NCBI GenBank assembly: GCA_963580285.1
Contig: OY757010.1
Location: 218,011,234-218,075,233, forward strand
DNA length: 64,000 bases
Direction of reading: 5' to 3'
From: Lucinisca nassula
Taxonomy: Eukaryota > Mollusca > Bivalvia > Lucinida > Lucinidae
Position 1 is the first letter of the stretch, and each line of letters begins with the position of its first letter. Shown here in pieces: positions 43,663 to 54,229 of this stretch. The translations under genes were made by a program, and so were the position numbers. The notes beneath the pieces were generated by a model. That model saw only the letters and a program-made list of their open reading frames with translations, searched no databases and was not told the DNA's origin.

Positions 43663-44764
43663 GAAGACTTAACAGCGGATGTTAACGAAATTGTGTCGAA
43701 TATTGTCGATAAGCTGAAATGCGCAGCGATACCTAAACAGCGACGAAATATATAAAAAAAACCAACCTGTATGGTTTGATAGGGAATGCCAAAACTTAAA
43801 ATATACCAAACTGCAACATTTAAAACTGTTTCGAAGCATAAGGTCTCAAGAAAATCAGCAGGCATATATAAACATACGTAATACGTTTAAAAATCTGACA
43901 AATGAAAAGAAAAAATGTTTTTATGAACAAAAACTAGAATCACTTATTTCCTGTGTACAAGACTCGAAGTCTTTCTGGACAAAGCTCAAATCGATAACCT
44001 GTAAAAATAACCAAAACAGATTTGTAAATATAACAGGTCAAGAATGGTTTGATCATTTTGAACAGTTATTTGCCGACGTAAGTCAGGAGGATTCGGAATT
44101 ATTTGAAACTATTGAGGTCGAAAATGTTAATGACGAACTCGAAAACCATATATTTAATGCAGCCATTACAGACGATGAAATATTAAAAGCTATAAAACAT
44201 TTAAAAAGGGGAAAATCTGGTGGACCAGACGGGTTACTCCCTGAGTTTTTTATTGAATCTATTGAAATCTTATTGCCAGTTTTAAATAAACTTTGTAATC
44301 GGTTATTTGAATCTGGAGTTTTTCCACCATGCTGGAGCAAGTCGATAATAGTACCTTTACATAAAAAGGGTGATATTCATTGCACAGATAATTACAGGGG
44401 CATCTCTTTGTTGGATGTATTTGGCAAGATCTACTTTTCCAATATTGATAGGCTGATTTACCCCCCAGAACTTCAGTTAAATAAAGCAAATTCTTCTGAT
44501 ACCGAAGCCCCGTTTTTGGATTTACATCTATCTATTGTAGATGGGTTTGTTTCGTGCAAAATTTATGATAAACGCGATGACTTTGATTTTGAGATTGTAA
44601 ATTTTCCTTTTTTGGATGGTGATGTTCCGCGTGCGCCATCCTATGGCGTTTATATTTCGCAATTAATTCGATTTGCTAGAGTGTGTAGTCATGTAACTGA
44701 CTTCAACACTCGTAATAAATTATTAACGACTAAACTCCTTAATCAGGGTTATCTGTACCATTAA
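43663..44764 (+). pseudogene. LINE RT N-terminal part fused in frame to Penelope-like RT C-terminal part
   Basis: 43663-43750 reads EDLTADVNEIVSNIVDKL, then a frameshift. From 43742 to 44764 I read about 340 codons without a stop. The first two thirds are LINE ORF2 linker and RT fingers: PVWFDRECQNLK, KSFWTKLKSI, HLKRGKSGGPDGLLPEFF, SIIVPLHKKGD and NYRGISLLDVFGKI. At ~44447 the frame switches seamlessly to IYPPELQLNKANSSDTEAPF-like, FLDLHLSIVDG, IYDKRDDFDFEIVNFPF and SQLIRFARVC of the Penelope-like RT. The palm with catalytic aspartates is lost from both parents at the junction, so no active enzyme results. Confidence 0.8.
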
Positions 44765-45683
44765 CTACGCAAATCCTTTTCAAAATTTTATAGACGCCAT
44801 TCTGATTTAATTTCAAAATTCAATATTGGACTTAAATCTCTTCTGCAACAAGGTCTATCGGAACACGATTTTTATGGTGACTTAGTATATAAATTCAGAA
44901 AAATATATAACCGCAATGACTTCAGCACCCCATTTCGTAAAATCATTCTTCGATATAAAAAGATTGGTTACAACATGGATGTTATACGACAGACTGCATG
45001 CATGGTAGTTAACCCAATCACGGTTGGCAGCTTTGCTTCCCTCTTTAATTGCACGCCGGTGGGTCAGGCCTCAGATTCTATGACGGCTCCAACGTAAAGA
45101 CTTATTGAGAATTAGAGAGATCTAATTCTTGGTAATGTTGGTGGGTGCCCGATGCTCTGTCTCTGGTCGGGCCCATCGGAGTCTAACTGTTGGTTTTCTT
45201 TTGCTCCAGCATTTCAGTGGTTTCTTGCTGTCGAGTCCTCACCGTTGTCTCACCTCTGTGGTTCTTTGATTTTTTTGTGTTCACGGAGATGTTGCACTGA
45301 TGAGTTAGGAGGCCTTCATGCGGACTGAACAAATTATTTGTCTAAATCGCGACGGAAGTAAGGGCGAGGATTGTGGCCACGTAAAATCGATTTAAGCCCC
45401 CCAGTGGAAATCTTTCCACTGACCTATCCAAGGCGGTTCTTCTGTGGCGGTTTATTTATGTTGTTGTTTGTTACTTACTGTGTGTATCACTTGTGTCTTT
45501 TTATTTTGGATTGCCATATGGCCATTTTGTGGGAAAGTAACTGTCCTTATGGCCTTCCTTTGTTTAGGTTCCCATTATGGTCTGGTCGCTTAATGTTTGT
45601 GTTTCTTTCCCTTTTGTGTCTTTGATGGGTGGAGTAAGTTAGTTGTATCGATTCCTGATCTTTGATTTACTTCTACTTTGAGA
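44765..45683 (+). mobile_element. Penelope-like 3' part following the fusion (RT tail, UTR, 3' module)
   Basis: Continues 44447-44764: RT tail to ~45095, then TGCTCTGTCTCTGGTCGGGC block, module to TTTGATTTACTTCTACTTTG. It is a complete order matching 40.7-42.1 kb. Confidence 0.8.
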
Positions 45684-45824
45684 GAGGACCACCCAAAGAT
45701 CATTTCTGCCAAGTTTGGTCAAAATCCGTTCAGTGGTTAAGGAGATGTTGTGGAATTGTGTACGGACAGACGGACGGACGGACGGGCGACGACGACGGAA
45801 GGTGAGCGATCACAATAGCTCCCC
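45684..45824 (+). repeat. L-element right end, first half
   Basis: CCACCCAAAGATCATTTCTG, CGGACAGACGGACGGACGGA and AGGTGAGCGATCACAATAGC. The expected terminal GGTGCCTTCGGCTCAGATGA is missing here but present at 49975-49997. Confidence 0.7.
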
Positions 45825-45947
45825 TAGACTGGAATCAGTCCAAAAGTTTAACCAATATCTTCTCCATTGAATTAGCAATGCATTTATTTCTCCTCTCTAA
45901 TACTTTCTGAGCTCCAAAACTTTTGGGACTGGACTAATGCGATTTCC
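45825..45947 (+). repeat. Left terminal inverted repeat of the 4.1-kb element
   Basis: It is itself foldback-like: TCCAAAAGTTT near the tip pairs with AAACTTTTGG at 45917-45927. Confidence 0.75.
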
Positions 45948-46204
45948 AGCCGGACAGTGAGATGGACGGTCAACAGGTAAAGGTGATTCACTATATGGTC
46001 AGTGTCTGGTCAAAGTTCATAACCCCATTAACTGTCTGCAACATGTGTCAGGAATTACAGTTTCAGCCTTAATCAGAACTTTATTATCTATTATTCAGTT
46101 ATCTCATTTGCATAAATGCATTCTGTTCGTTAGTATCATAAATTGTGTGCATGTATATCACTATTACATATCTTTTGCTGGGAAATAGGATGTATTTTGT
46201 TTGT

Positions 46205-46466
46205 TTTTTGTTTGATTTGAGGTTTAACGCCCCCTTCAACACTGTAAAGGTCATTTTGGAGACGTTGCTTCCAATTTTGTGGGACTTTTACCCGACATTG
46301 AGATGAAATGACATCTCAATGGCCGCTCGCAACGCTTTGCCAAGGCAGGCTTAGATCCTCTAAGCGGTTTACCAGTAGTCATGTGCGGGTCGGTTTCAGC
46401 CCTGCGTGGAAGCATCACGCGGCCCATATATTTCTTCAAGCCCCGATGGGCGGGGGCCGATACAAA
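46205..46466 (-). mobile_element. SINE-A copy, near full length
   Basis: Reverse of the family from GATTTGAGGTTTAACGCC to GCCCCGATGGGCGGGGGCCG. Nearby 46520-46590 carries a plus-strand SINE-A 3' end (TCTCCAAAATGACCTATACA, GACGGGGACGTTAAATCTCA), giving an inverted pair. Confidence 0.8.
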
Positions 46467-46599
46467 TATATTGAAAATTTTACCACCCAAAAAAGAAAAT
46501 TTTCAGATAAAAATTCTGATATTTCATCTCCAAAATGACCTATACAGTGTTGACGGGGACGTTAAATCTCAAATCAAACAAAACAAATTAATATTTTTG

Positions 46600-46790
46600 C
46601 ACAAAAACATAGATTGTGGGTACTCGCTTGAACCGCCTCGGTGGGTACTCATTAGAACTGCCTCGGTGAAGCGGTTCTAACGAGTACCCACAATCTATAT
46701 TTTGAGCAGAAATAAGAAAAGTAATGTTTACCCCCTTAAAACCCAGTTTTACTTTATAAAAGTGGGGTTTAAGGTGGGGGTGCAAAATTT
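46600..46790. repeat. Hairpin-H copy 1 with companion short hairpin
   Basis: ATAGATTGTGGGTACTCGCT...GAACCGCCTCG pairs with GCGGTTCTAACGAGTACCCA...ATCTAT; the left arm is duplicated. A second hairpin (AAACCCAGTTTTACTTTATA / AGTGGGGTTT) follows at 46738-46775, as it does at 58935-58975. Confidence 0.75.
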
Positions 46791-46841
46791 GATATGCGTG
46801 TTTTCGTGATGAAAACAGTTTCATTTTACTTCATAGGAAAA

Positions 46842-47174
46842 CCGGCCCTGATAGCTCAGTTGGTAGAGTGTCCTCTCCGGGGAACGGGAGGTCATGGGTT
46901 CGATCCCGGGCCGCGACATACCAAAGTCGTTAAGAATGGAACTAGCTGCTCCTCACTTGGCACTCAGGTTTACAGGGTAGAGCTAGGACTGGTCGACTCA
47001 GTGTCAGGATAATGTGAATGGGTGTGGTATCATGTAATGTGTCTGGGACATGATACTTCATTGAGGCAGCACTATAAAAGTGAGCATTGAGCTCCCTGTC
47101 ACAACCAGACACCGTCGTGATTTGACTGAAAAATTGTTGAAAGCGACGTTAAACCCGAATTCACACACACACGT
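46842..47174 (+). mobile_element. tRNA-derived SINE-C (333 bp) with perfect 12-bp target duplication
   Basis: TTCATAGGAAAA flanks it at 46830-46841 and 47175-47186. The head 46844-46918 carries an intact A box (TAGCTCAGTTGG) and a nearly intact B box (GGTTCGATCCC), the split promoter of Pol III. The T stem is mismatched, so it is not a working tRNA. A body follows, with CTCCTCACTTGGCACTCAGG, then the 3' end GCGACGTTAAACCCGAATTC and a CACA tail. Confidence 0.92.
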
Positions 47175-47279
47175 TTCATAGGAAAAGCTGTCACCTATCA
47201 CATGGAGGTAACAAGCTAAAAGAACATTTATCATATGATTTCTGATGCTTTTTAGCGCCACCCCCCCCCCCCCCCTCTC

Positions 47280-48270
47280 CCCCAGCATCGAAGGTCAAGG
47301 TCAAGGACTTAGATTTTTTTAATGTTTAAGTTTAATGTTTAAGACTCAGGTTAAGGTATTTGTACCAGGTAGAACTTGCTAATATTTTCCAAAGCATGTG
47401 ATGGATTTGGTTTATATTTAATATGATGATAGATATAGGTTCAAAGTTTTATTCAGCAATACCCACACCTATAACCATGACCTCAAGGCCAAGGTCACGG
47501 ACTTTGAAATTTTAAATGTTTAAGACTTAGGTTAAGGTATTTGTACCAGGTAGAACTTGAACTTTTATGATTCATTTGGTTTGATGACAGATACAGGTCC
47601 AAAGTTTTATTCAGTAATACCTCCACCCATGCCAATGACTTCAAGGTCAAAATCACAGACTTAGAATTTTTAACCTAATTTTTTTTAAGAGTTCATATTT
47701 TGAAAACCATATGATGGATTGGGTTAATATTTGGTATGATAATAGATGCAGGTCCAACGTGACATACAGCAGTACCCCATCTGTACACATGACTTCAAGG
47801 TCAAGGCAACAGACATAGAATTTTTTTAATTTAAAGTACGTTAAGAGCTCATATTTTCCAAACCATACGATGGATTTGCTTCATATTATGTATGATGATA
47901 GTTACAGGTCCAAAGTTGTATTCAGCCATACCACCACCCCTGATGTGAAGGTCAATGTCACAGACTTGGAATTTTGTATGTTAAAGATTTTAGAGCTCAT
48001 TGTCCGAACCACACGATGGATTTGCTTCATATATGGAATGGTGATAGATAGATAGTCAAAGATTTCATTCAGCAATTGTGCCACCCTTGCCCAGAGACCT
48101 CAAGATCAAATTTTTAATGTTAAGTTTAAAGAGCTCGCTCATATTTTCCAAACCATTTGATTGATAGGATATATATGTAGTATGATGATAATTATTTTTT
48201 TCAAAGGCTGAATCGGCAATACCCCCAACTATGCCATTGACCTCAAAGACACTGTTCCAGGTGATTTATG
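47280..48270. repeat. Tandem array, ~135-150-bp units, about seven copies
   Basis: Blocks CATATTTTCCAAACCATATG, GATGATAGATACAGGTCCAA and GACCTCAAGGTCAAGGTCAC repeat with strong divergence. It starts after a C-run at 47262-47275. Confidence 0.85.
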
Positions 48271-48379
48271 CTCTCCACTGACAGCTGCAACCTGATTTTT
48301 TCGGGGTGAGGTGGGCCCCTGGCCGGGGCATATGTGTTCTATTGACACATTTCTAGTTCTTATTTCTACCACAAAGCAT

Positions 48380-48860
48380 TTATTTTGTTTACTAGTCAGA
48401 ACCTTTGAGGTGGTTTGACAATGTTTACTAGTATGAGGCAGTTAGCATAGATTCTGGTTAGTAGTCAGAACCATCGGAGGTGGTTAGCGTTGTCAAAACC
48501 TTATCATTGAGGCGGTTAGTATAGATTATGGTTACAAGTCAGAACCACCTCACTGAGGCGGTTATGACTATGGTGACCAGTCAGAACTACCTCATTGTGG
48601 GAGTAAACATAGATTATGTTTACTAGTCAGAACCACGTCAATGAGACAGTTAGCATAGATTATGAGAAGCCTCTGTGGTGTAGTGGTTATGCTACTCTCC
48701 TTGTAAACCAGGGATCGCAGGATAGATCCCGGGCTTCTTCAGACTTTCGGATGAGTCTTTAAACCGAGGTCCGTCTCCGTATGACCTTAGCTATTGGTGG
48801 GACGTAAAACTCGAACACTCACTCACTCAGTACAGATTATGGATACTAGTCAGCACCACA
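48380..48860. repeat. ~60-bp minisatellite (AGTCAGAACCACCTC units) carrying a SINE
   Basis: Units contain TAGATTATGGTTACTAGTCA and GAACCACCTCATTGAGGCGG. The second block resembles the loop side of hairpin-H. SINE-B sits at 48665-48833. Confidence 0.75.
48665..48833 (+). mobile_element. tRNA-derived SINE-B (169 bp) with 8-bp duplication
   Basis: AGATTATG flanks it (48657-48664 and 48834-48841). The head GAAGCCTCTGTGGTGTAGTG with TTGTAAACCAGGGATCG resembles tRNA-Thr(UGU). The body is GACTTTCGGATGAGTC and CCGTATGACCTTAGCTATTG; the end is GGGACGTAAAACTCGAACAC with a TCAC repeat. Confidence 0.85.
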
Positions 48861-48940
48861 TTACGAAAACACGCCTATTCAAATACATTGTAAATTTGAC
48901 CGCCAAAAACAGAAAATTTTAACTGAAAAAATGTGATATT

Positions 48941-49049
48941 TTTCTTATTTCTGCTCAAAATATAGATTGTGGGTACACTTTAGAACTGCCTCATCGAGGC
49001 GGTTCTAATGAGTACCCACAATCTATATTCTAGAGCAGAAATAAGAAAA
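48941..49049. repeat. Hairpin-H copy 2, near-perfect
   Basis: TTTCTTATTTCTGCTC...ATAGATTGTGGGTAC pairs with GTACCCACAATCTAT...GAGCAGAAATAAGAAA. Apex CCTCATCGAGG. Confidence 0.88.
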
Positions 49050-49129
49050 GCTAGAGTTGTCAGTGAAACTGACTGGGGCCCCGGCAGTGCCATCAGAGGA
49101 GTTGGATTATTGTGTAATGACAATGTGAC

Positions 49130-49480
49130 CTTATATTTAAAGTTTGAAGTTGATAGGTTTGTTGGTTTGTAAGTTATTAAGAAAAAAAAACATGAAAAAT
49201 GTGGACATTTTTAAGTTTTTCAAAGGGCCACAACTCTAAGAGTATTGTAGCTAGAGTTCTGGCCCAGAAAAAGACATATTTTTCAGTTCTGTTGTGTATT
49301 CCTTGCTTTCAAAAGATAAACCTTTTAACGTCACTACAGTCATTGTATTTGATTTCTTTTTATGCAGATATACAGTATGGTAATGATCCTAATTATTGGG
49401 ACAGATAGGCGTTAGGAAACAGTGCAGTGCTCCTGAAGGAGCATCTGATCAGGTTCTACACTGTTTGCCATTCTGTATGC
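49130..49480. repeat. Cluster of repeat fragments (intronic repeat, 379-family, foldback F)
   Basis: 49130-49250 matches the 950-1050 family. 49250-49345 matches the 379-family block TTCTTGCTTCTAAAGG...TTTAACGTCACTACAG. 49417-49473 is a foldback F copy (AACAGTGCAGTGCTC / ACACTGTTTGCC). Confidence 0.55.
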
Positions 49481-49842
49481 ACTTTTAGATGTCTTGCTGG
49501 ATTGTAAAACAGATTTGTTAAAATTTTAGGAGAATTACAGCAAGCCTTCAAAGGTGTCCGAATTTTTAGGATTTTACGGTACACTGTATTACAGAAACTA
49601 ACAATTCTACAACTGGATGTTTTCATATTTTAAAGACCAACTGCAAAATCATATCTGCTTTTCAAGGCATAATACACAGGAATGACCAAATTGTCTAGAA
49701 TACACCTTATCTTGGTGGCTAGAGGATATAAATCTATTCACAGGCCATTAGCAGCAGCCTTGGAGTAGGGTTATCAAAACATTAGCAGCTGGACTGTCTG
49801 TTACCTTGAAGGGGTCAACAAACCATTACATCATGGACCATC
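49481..49842. other. Non-coding inside the 4.1-kb element, nothing recognised
   Basis: No repeat shared with the rest of the window and no coding signal; includes a TCTAGAATACACC segment without known relatives. Confidence 0.4.
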
Positions 49843-49965
49843 GCATTAGTCCAGTCCATTCATTTGGTGCTATGGGATGGAAGTCGTTGCTTTTGAGCTG
49901 GGTTAAAATTAATAAGATTATTCTTATAAGTGAAATGATTAAATGAATGGACTGTTTCCAGTCTA
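49843..49965 (-). repeat. Right terminal inverted repeat of the 4.1-kb element
   Basis: GCATTAGTCCAGTCCATTCA and GGACTGTTTCCAGTCTA; inner blocks TTCATTTGG... and ...AAATGAATGG pair with each other. Confidence 0.75.
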
Positions 49966-50205
49966 TAGCTCCCCCGGTGCCTTCGGCTCAGATGAGCTCT
50001 GTCTCTGGTCGGACCCATCGTAGTCTAACTTTTGGTTTACTTTTGCTCCAGTAGTTCAGTGGTTTCTTGCTGTTGAGTCCTCACCGTTGTCTCACCTCTG
50101 TGGTTGTTTGATTATTTGTGTTCACGGAGATGTTGCACTGATGAGATAGTCGGCCTTCATGTGGACTGAACCAATTATTTGTCTAAATCGCGACGGAAGG
50201 GCTAC
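49966..50205 (+). repeat. L-element right end, second half, then Penelope-like module
   Basis: TAGCTCCCCCGGTGCCTTCG to GATGAGCT completes the end begun at 45684. From ~49997, CTGTCTCTGGTCGGACCCAT to CGCGACGGAAGG is a Penelope-like 3' block. Confidence 0.7.
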
Positions 50206-50699
50206 GCAAGTGCGCCGACCGATCCAGTGCCGCCTACAGCGCTACTGTATACAGCATTCGACACATTCCATGACATGGTCTTAAGCACACAGACAATTTA
50301 CAACATCTGAATTCAACAGATTACAAATTGCATATAATAGCCGCCCGTTCGAATAGACGTCGCGACGTCACGACGTAGTGACGTCATTTCCATCGTGGCG
50401 TGTAATCTCACCCGTGGACCTTAATATGCACAGCATATTGACAATCCATGCCTACGATAAAAGTATTCGAATCGACGTCACGTCACGACGCGTATACGCC
50501 ATAACAATAGTGACGCACACCCCGAATACCTGCCCAACATATACCTAAACTTATCAAGGGTAATTTATCACCGCTGCGACAAGAACTTCCTCTAATGCAG
50601 TGCTTGCAAAATTATTAAAATAAACTACATAATCTATCTTTAAATACTGGATATTCCTTAATGCGGTGTATAAAATATGTACGAAATAGAGTGGGTGTA
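50206..50699. other. Non-coding with clustered GACGTCA/ACGTCAC motifs
   Basis: 50340-50500 carries many ACGTC-containing motifs in two similar segments starting TTCGAATAGACGTC and TTCGAATCGACGTC. These are CRE-like sequences by match only. Confidence 0.4.
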
Positions 50700-50701
50700 T
50701 T

Positions 50702-50862
50702 TGCGCTAACAACGTCCCCATCAACAGCTAAGGTCATATAGAGACGAGGCCTCGGTTTAGAGACACCTCAGAAAGCTTGGAGTAACCTGGGATTGAATTC
50801 ACGACCCTTAATTTTTGAGGCGAGTAGTTTGTCCACCACACCACGCGGGCTTCTCACAAATA
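50702..50862 (-). mobile_element. tRNA-derived SINE-B copy, diverged
   Basis: Reverse of SINE-B: CAACAGCTAAGGTCATATAG, GAGGCCTCGGTTTAGAGACA and CACACCACGCGGGCTTCTC. No clear target duplication. Confidence 0.7.
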
Positions 50863-51119
50863 CGTATGTACATAAATGATTCGTTTCATGAAGAAAAAAA
50901 AATGTATCAATGGTGGACAAAATTAAATACGAATCTATGCCCAAATCACGACGATCATAAGTACCATCAAAATGGGCTCAACAAGAAATTAGCAAGTTCA
51001 TATTGAAATCATGAATCAAGTAATTATATTGGTTTAGACTCACTTGCACTTTTCATTATTGAAACATACATATTAATACTAATTATTCATGATAACGTGG
51101 TTTTAGCCGTAATATAATC
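50863..51119. other. Non-coding, nothing recognised
   Basis: AT-rich sequence; a short open frame at 50815-51006 overlaps the SINE end and is not credible. Confidence 0.35.
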
Positions 51120-51345
51120 TAATGTACCCATTCCCAAAAGGGAAATGGAGAACCCTAGATTTGTTTCATTTAACCAATGGAGACCACTTTCGGAGGTTTC
51201 CGTTATCTCACCGCAACGTACCATTATCCAAGACAAATGTGCACGCTCATCAGGACAAAACGGGCACCAACCTGCCAGTCAACCAATAGCCTCGACGAAG
51301 CAAGGTCGGCCTTTACGAGCAACAAATGTGCAAATCTACTGCGTC
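51120..51345 (-). repeat. Repeat D copy
   Basis: Reverse of the 30645-30883 and 41700-41805 family, including GGACAAAACGGGCACCAACC and CTCGACGAAGCAAGGTCGG. Confidence 0.65.
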
Positions 51346-51454
51346 TTGAGGTTGCACACAACATTCAGTATATATCACGAGAAAAAGCATTCTCTACAAA
51401 AAAACTAGTAATAGATTTTAACACAAACCTTCGTCGGCTTTCCAGACAATTTAG

Positions 51455-51490
51455 ACCCCCCCCCCCCCTCACACACACACACACACACAC
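51455..51490. repeat. C-run plus (CA)n
   Basis: About 14 C, then TCACACACAC. Confidence 0.9.
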
Positions 51491-52005
51491 TTTTTATTGT
51501 ATGACAATCTCCTTAGCACGGGAATTTCGAGGTGAACGAGATTCAGGTATCTTCATTTACCAATACCTTATACACAAACGACCTTACTTTAAAATACAGG
51601 AAAAAATACTTTTTTTATTTAAAAGGACAACTTACTACTAGCACGTGACCCAAAGTATCTTCTTAACCTAAGTTAAGTTGATTCCATAAAAAAAAACATC
51701 AACAAAATTGTCATTCTTGCTGAAAAAAATCAAGGGTGCAAAAAAACAGGAAAACTTTAGTCTCGCCTGTACAAATATCTAAAAAAACACTTGAAATAAT
51801 TCGGTTAGATGTTTAAGACAAACCCAGACACCGTAAAGCATGATTTTCTTGCGTGTCATCTTACCGTTTATACTGAACTGTCGATAATAAGAAACGCTTA
51901 CTTGCAAACAAAAGCTAGCGAAGTTTTCATGTAACAATTATCTTATCATCGCCAGACGAGTTTTATTAGGTGTTCACTTTTATCATCTCAAAACAATATA
52001 ATATA
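51491..52005. other. Non-coding, nothing recognised
   Basis: AT-rich; 51700-51870 has a weak resemblance in reverse to 27240-27430 (GGTACAGAAAACAGG-like, AAGATGACACGC-like), insufficient to define a family. Confidence 0.3.
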
Positions 52006-52271
52006 CTCAGATTCAATGAAAACACACCATTTTTTGAATTTTGATTTCTTTTGTTTAAGGTAAAAATGACTGACTTTTGAATCTGAAAAATTCGGTATAG
52101 TAAAGTTGTCATCGAAGCACGAGTTTGTTTGACACAACTACTGCGTGATTTTCATGATTGCAAAATGCAAAAATTGTAAAATTTTCGTAATCACGATATT
52201 TTTGGCACTTTCTTTACTGTCATTATAAGGTCCGGATTCTTTACGTTTAAACGCCTGCAAAACATTTCATA

Positions 52272-53680
52272 ACAATGAGCCAATGGGACGTCTAATGACG
52301 TCGATCGCCATCGTGTCCTCGGTATGGTTAAAGGTGGGCTGTCATACCGCCAAGTTGCAGCTCCTATGGGTTGTTCGCATACTACGATTGCTCGATTGGT
52401 TGACAGACACAACGCTACGGGGTCTTTAGACAATAAACAACGCCCTGTACGTGAACGAGCTGTTACATGTCAGCAGGACCGGTACATTGTTTTGAGTCAT
52501 TTACGCAACCGATTCAGAGTAGAAGTAAAACAAAGATCAGGAATTGATACAATTAACTTACTCCACCCATAAAAAACACCAAAGGGAAAGAAATACAAAC
52601 ATTAAGCGACCAGACCATAATGGAAACCCAAACAAAGGAAGGCCATAAGGACAGTTACTTTCCCACAAAATGGCCATATGGCCATCCAAAACCAAAATAC
52701 ACAAGTGATACACACAGCAAGTAACAAACAACAACATAAATAAATCGCCACAGAAGAGCCGCCTTGGAACGGTCAGTGGAAGATTTCCACTGGGGGGGCT
52801 TAAATCGATTTTACGTGGCCACAATCCTCGCCCTTCCGTCGCGATTTAGACAAATAATTTGTTCAGTCCGCATGAAGGCCTCCTAACTCATCAGTGCAAC
52901 ATCTCCGTGAACACAAAAATCAAAGAACCACAGAGAACGCCTGTGGAAACTTCCCAGAAGAGAATGGGAACCCATAAACTATGCCTTAGTGCCTTAACTG
53001 TCTGACGGCGCCTCCAGGAACGCGGTATTTCTAGCCATAAGACGAATAGGGGGATCGTGTCGAATCCGTCGCTTTTGTTGGTGTCGACAGCGTATCCGAT
53101 GGACACAACAGCCTTGGCGTGGTGAACTGTTCACGGACGAGTCCCGTTTTTTTTTTTGTTGAAATGTTTGCTAGGCGACGTAACGGATGGCGTCGACGTG
53201 AGGAGCGATTTCAAGAGGTTTTACGTTCGGGTGGTGGTAGCGTGATGGTGTGGGGAGATATCTCTTGGCGCCATAAGACCTAACTCATCGATGCTGATGG
53301 CAATTTGACTGCAAGTCGGTACATCGAAGAATTCTTAGAGCCTGGGATGGTACCGTTTTTATGTTGTTACGCTTTTCGAACCGGACAATGCACGTGATCA
53401 TTCTGCGGGACTAACCATGGACTTTTTCAATGAAAATGGTGTGCAAGTTCTACCTTGGCCTGCATTTTCACCGGATTTAAATCCAATTGAGCACCCTTGG
53501 GGCCAGCTCTGAAAACGTGTGTACAGCCGACGTCATCCGCCAATAAACCATCAGCAGCTTGCCATGGGGCTACAGGCAGAAGGGACATCACACAAACCCA
53601 GATACAGCATGAGGCGTAGATGCCAACCAACACTTGATGCTAATGGTGGACATGCCCGGTATTACGATATGTGGATTTTG
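52272..53680 (+). pseudogene. Tc1-family transposase pseudogene
   Basis: The N-terminal paired-type DNA-binding region is open at 52324-52518 (GLSYRQVAAPMGCSHTTIAR, LVDRHNATGSLDNKQRP). The Penelope-like insert follows. After 52936 the reading is broken across frames: LFTDESRF-like, GGGSVMVWGDIS, IEEFLEP, PDNARDHS and SPDLNPIEHPW. The DDE residues are therefore recognisable as Asp (TDES), Asp (PDNARDH) and Glu (NPIEHPW), but stops and frameshifts rule out function. Confidence 0.88.
52519..52935 (-). mobile_element. Penelope-like 3'-end module inserted in the Tc1 transposase
   Basis: GTAGAAGTAAAACAAAGATC to AAGAACCACAGAG, continuous with family members. CAGAG occurs at both junctions (52515-52519 and 52931-52935), but at the right junction it is also part of the module, so a target duplication is uncertain. 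Confidence 0.8.
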
Positions 53681-53855
53681 ATTTTTCGTGTGTGTGTGGA
53701 CTTATTCGCTACTCCGTATCTCTGCATCCAATGAAATGCTTGGACTCTGTAGTGAGTCTGTGGCTAAGTTACTGATAATTCATTAAACGTAATAAAAATG
53801 CTGGAAATATTATAATCCATTAAAATTTGAGGTGCGTTTTCATTGAATCCTAGTA

Positions 53856-54229
53856 TATAATATTCATTCGTAGGCCATTTTCATGTCGGCTGCTAAAAAT
53901 ATAATTAGGCTTTAAAATTCAAAGTCGGTGCTTATGCTGTGGTTCCTTCTTGTTTAATGTTTGTTATGTTGTTGGTTCTCATTCCCATTATGGGTGTTGT
54001 TCGCTTTTAGTTATGTTTGGATTATCTGAGTCACCACCTGTTTGGGAAAGAGCTGCTGACTCGGTTTACTAGCCGTCTAATTTGTTTACTGTCGTAACTC
54101 GATGTTTCGACTTCTTTTCCTTGTGATATTGTGGTGAGGGAGGGAAGTATCTGAGTCTTATCGTTTTCCTTTTCAATTTTAAATAGAGACAAACTTAATA
54201 TAAATATTTGTAACATTCAATCAGAACCT
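53856..54229. other. Unrecognised, except for the repeat that hosts SINE-A at 32 kb
   Basis: 54020-54150 (GAGTCACCACCTGTTTGG ... CTCGATGTTTCGACTTCTTT) is the empty-site relative of the SINE-A insertion at 32269. Confidence 0.5.

Larger units (their letters stand above)
45825..49965. mobile_element. 4.1-kb non-autonomous DNA element with ~120-bp TIRs and 9-bp TSD
   Basis: TAGCTCCCC occurs directly outside both ends (45816-45824 and 49966-49974). The termini are inverted: TAGACTGGAATCAGTCCA on the left, TAGACTGGAAACAGTCCA reading in from the right. Homology extends ~120 bp, with the subterminal block GGACTGGACTAATGCGAT inverted at 45926-45943 and ~49848. Removing the element plus one TAGCTCCCC joins the two halves of an L-element right end. 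The cargo is SINE-A, hairpin-H, a tRNA-SINE, a tandem array and a minisatellite. No transposase was found. A 9-bp duplication with long TIRs fits Mutator-like elements. Confidence 0.82.
52006..53853 (+). mobile_element. Tc1-like transposon with TA duplication, interrupted by a Penelope-like insertion
   Basis: Inverted termini CTCAGATTCAATGAAAACAC and, from the right, CTAGGATTCAATGAAAACGC are flanked by TA at 52004-52005 and 53854-53855. Without the ~417-bp insert the element would be ~1.43 kb, a normal Tc1 size. Confidence 0.88.

Noticed and set aside
46844..46918. Functional tRNA gene
   Set aside because: Degenerate anticodon and T stems; it is the head of a 333-bp SINE with target duplication.
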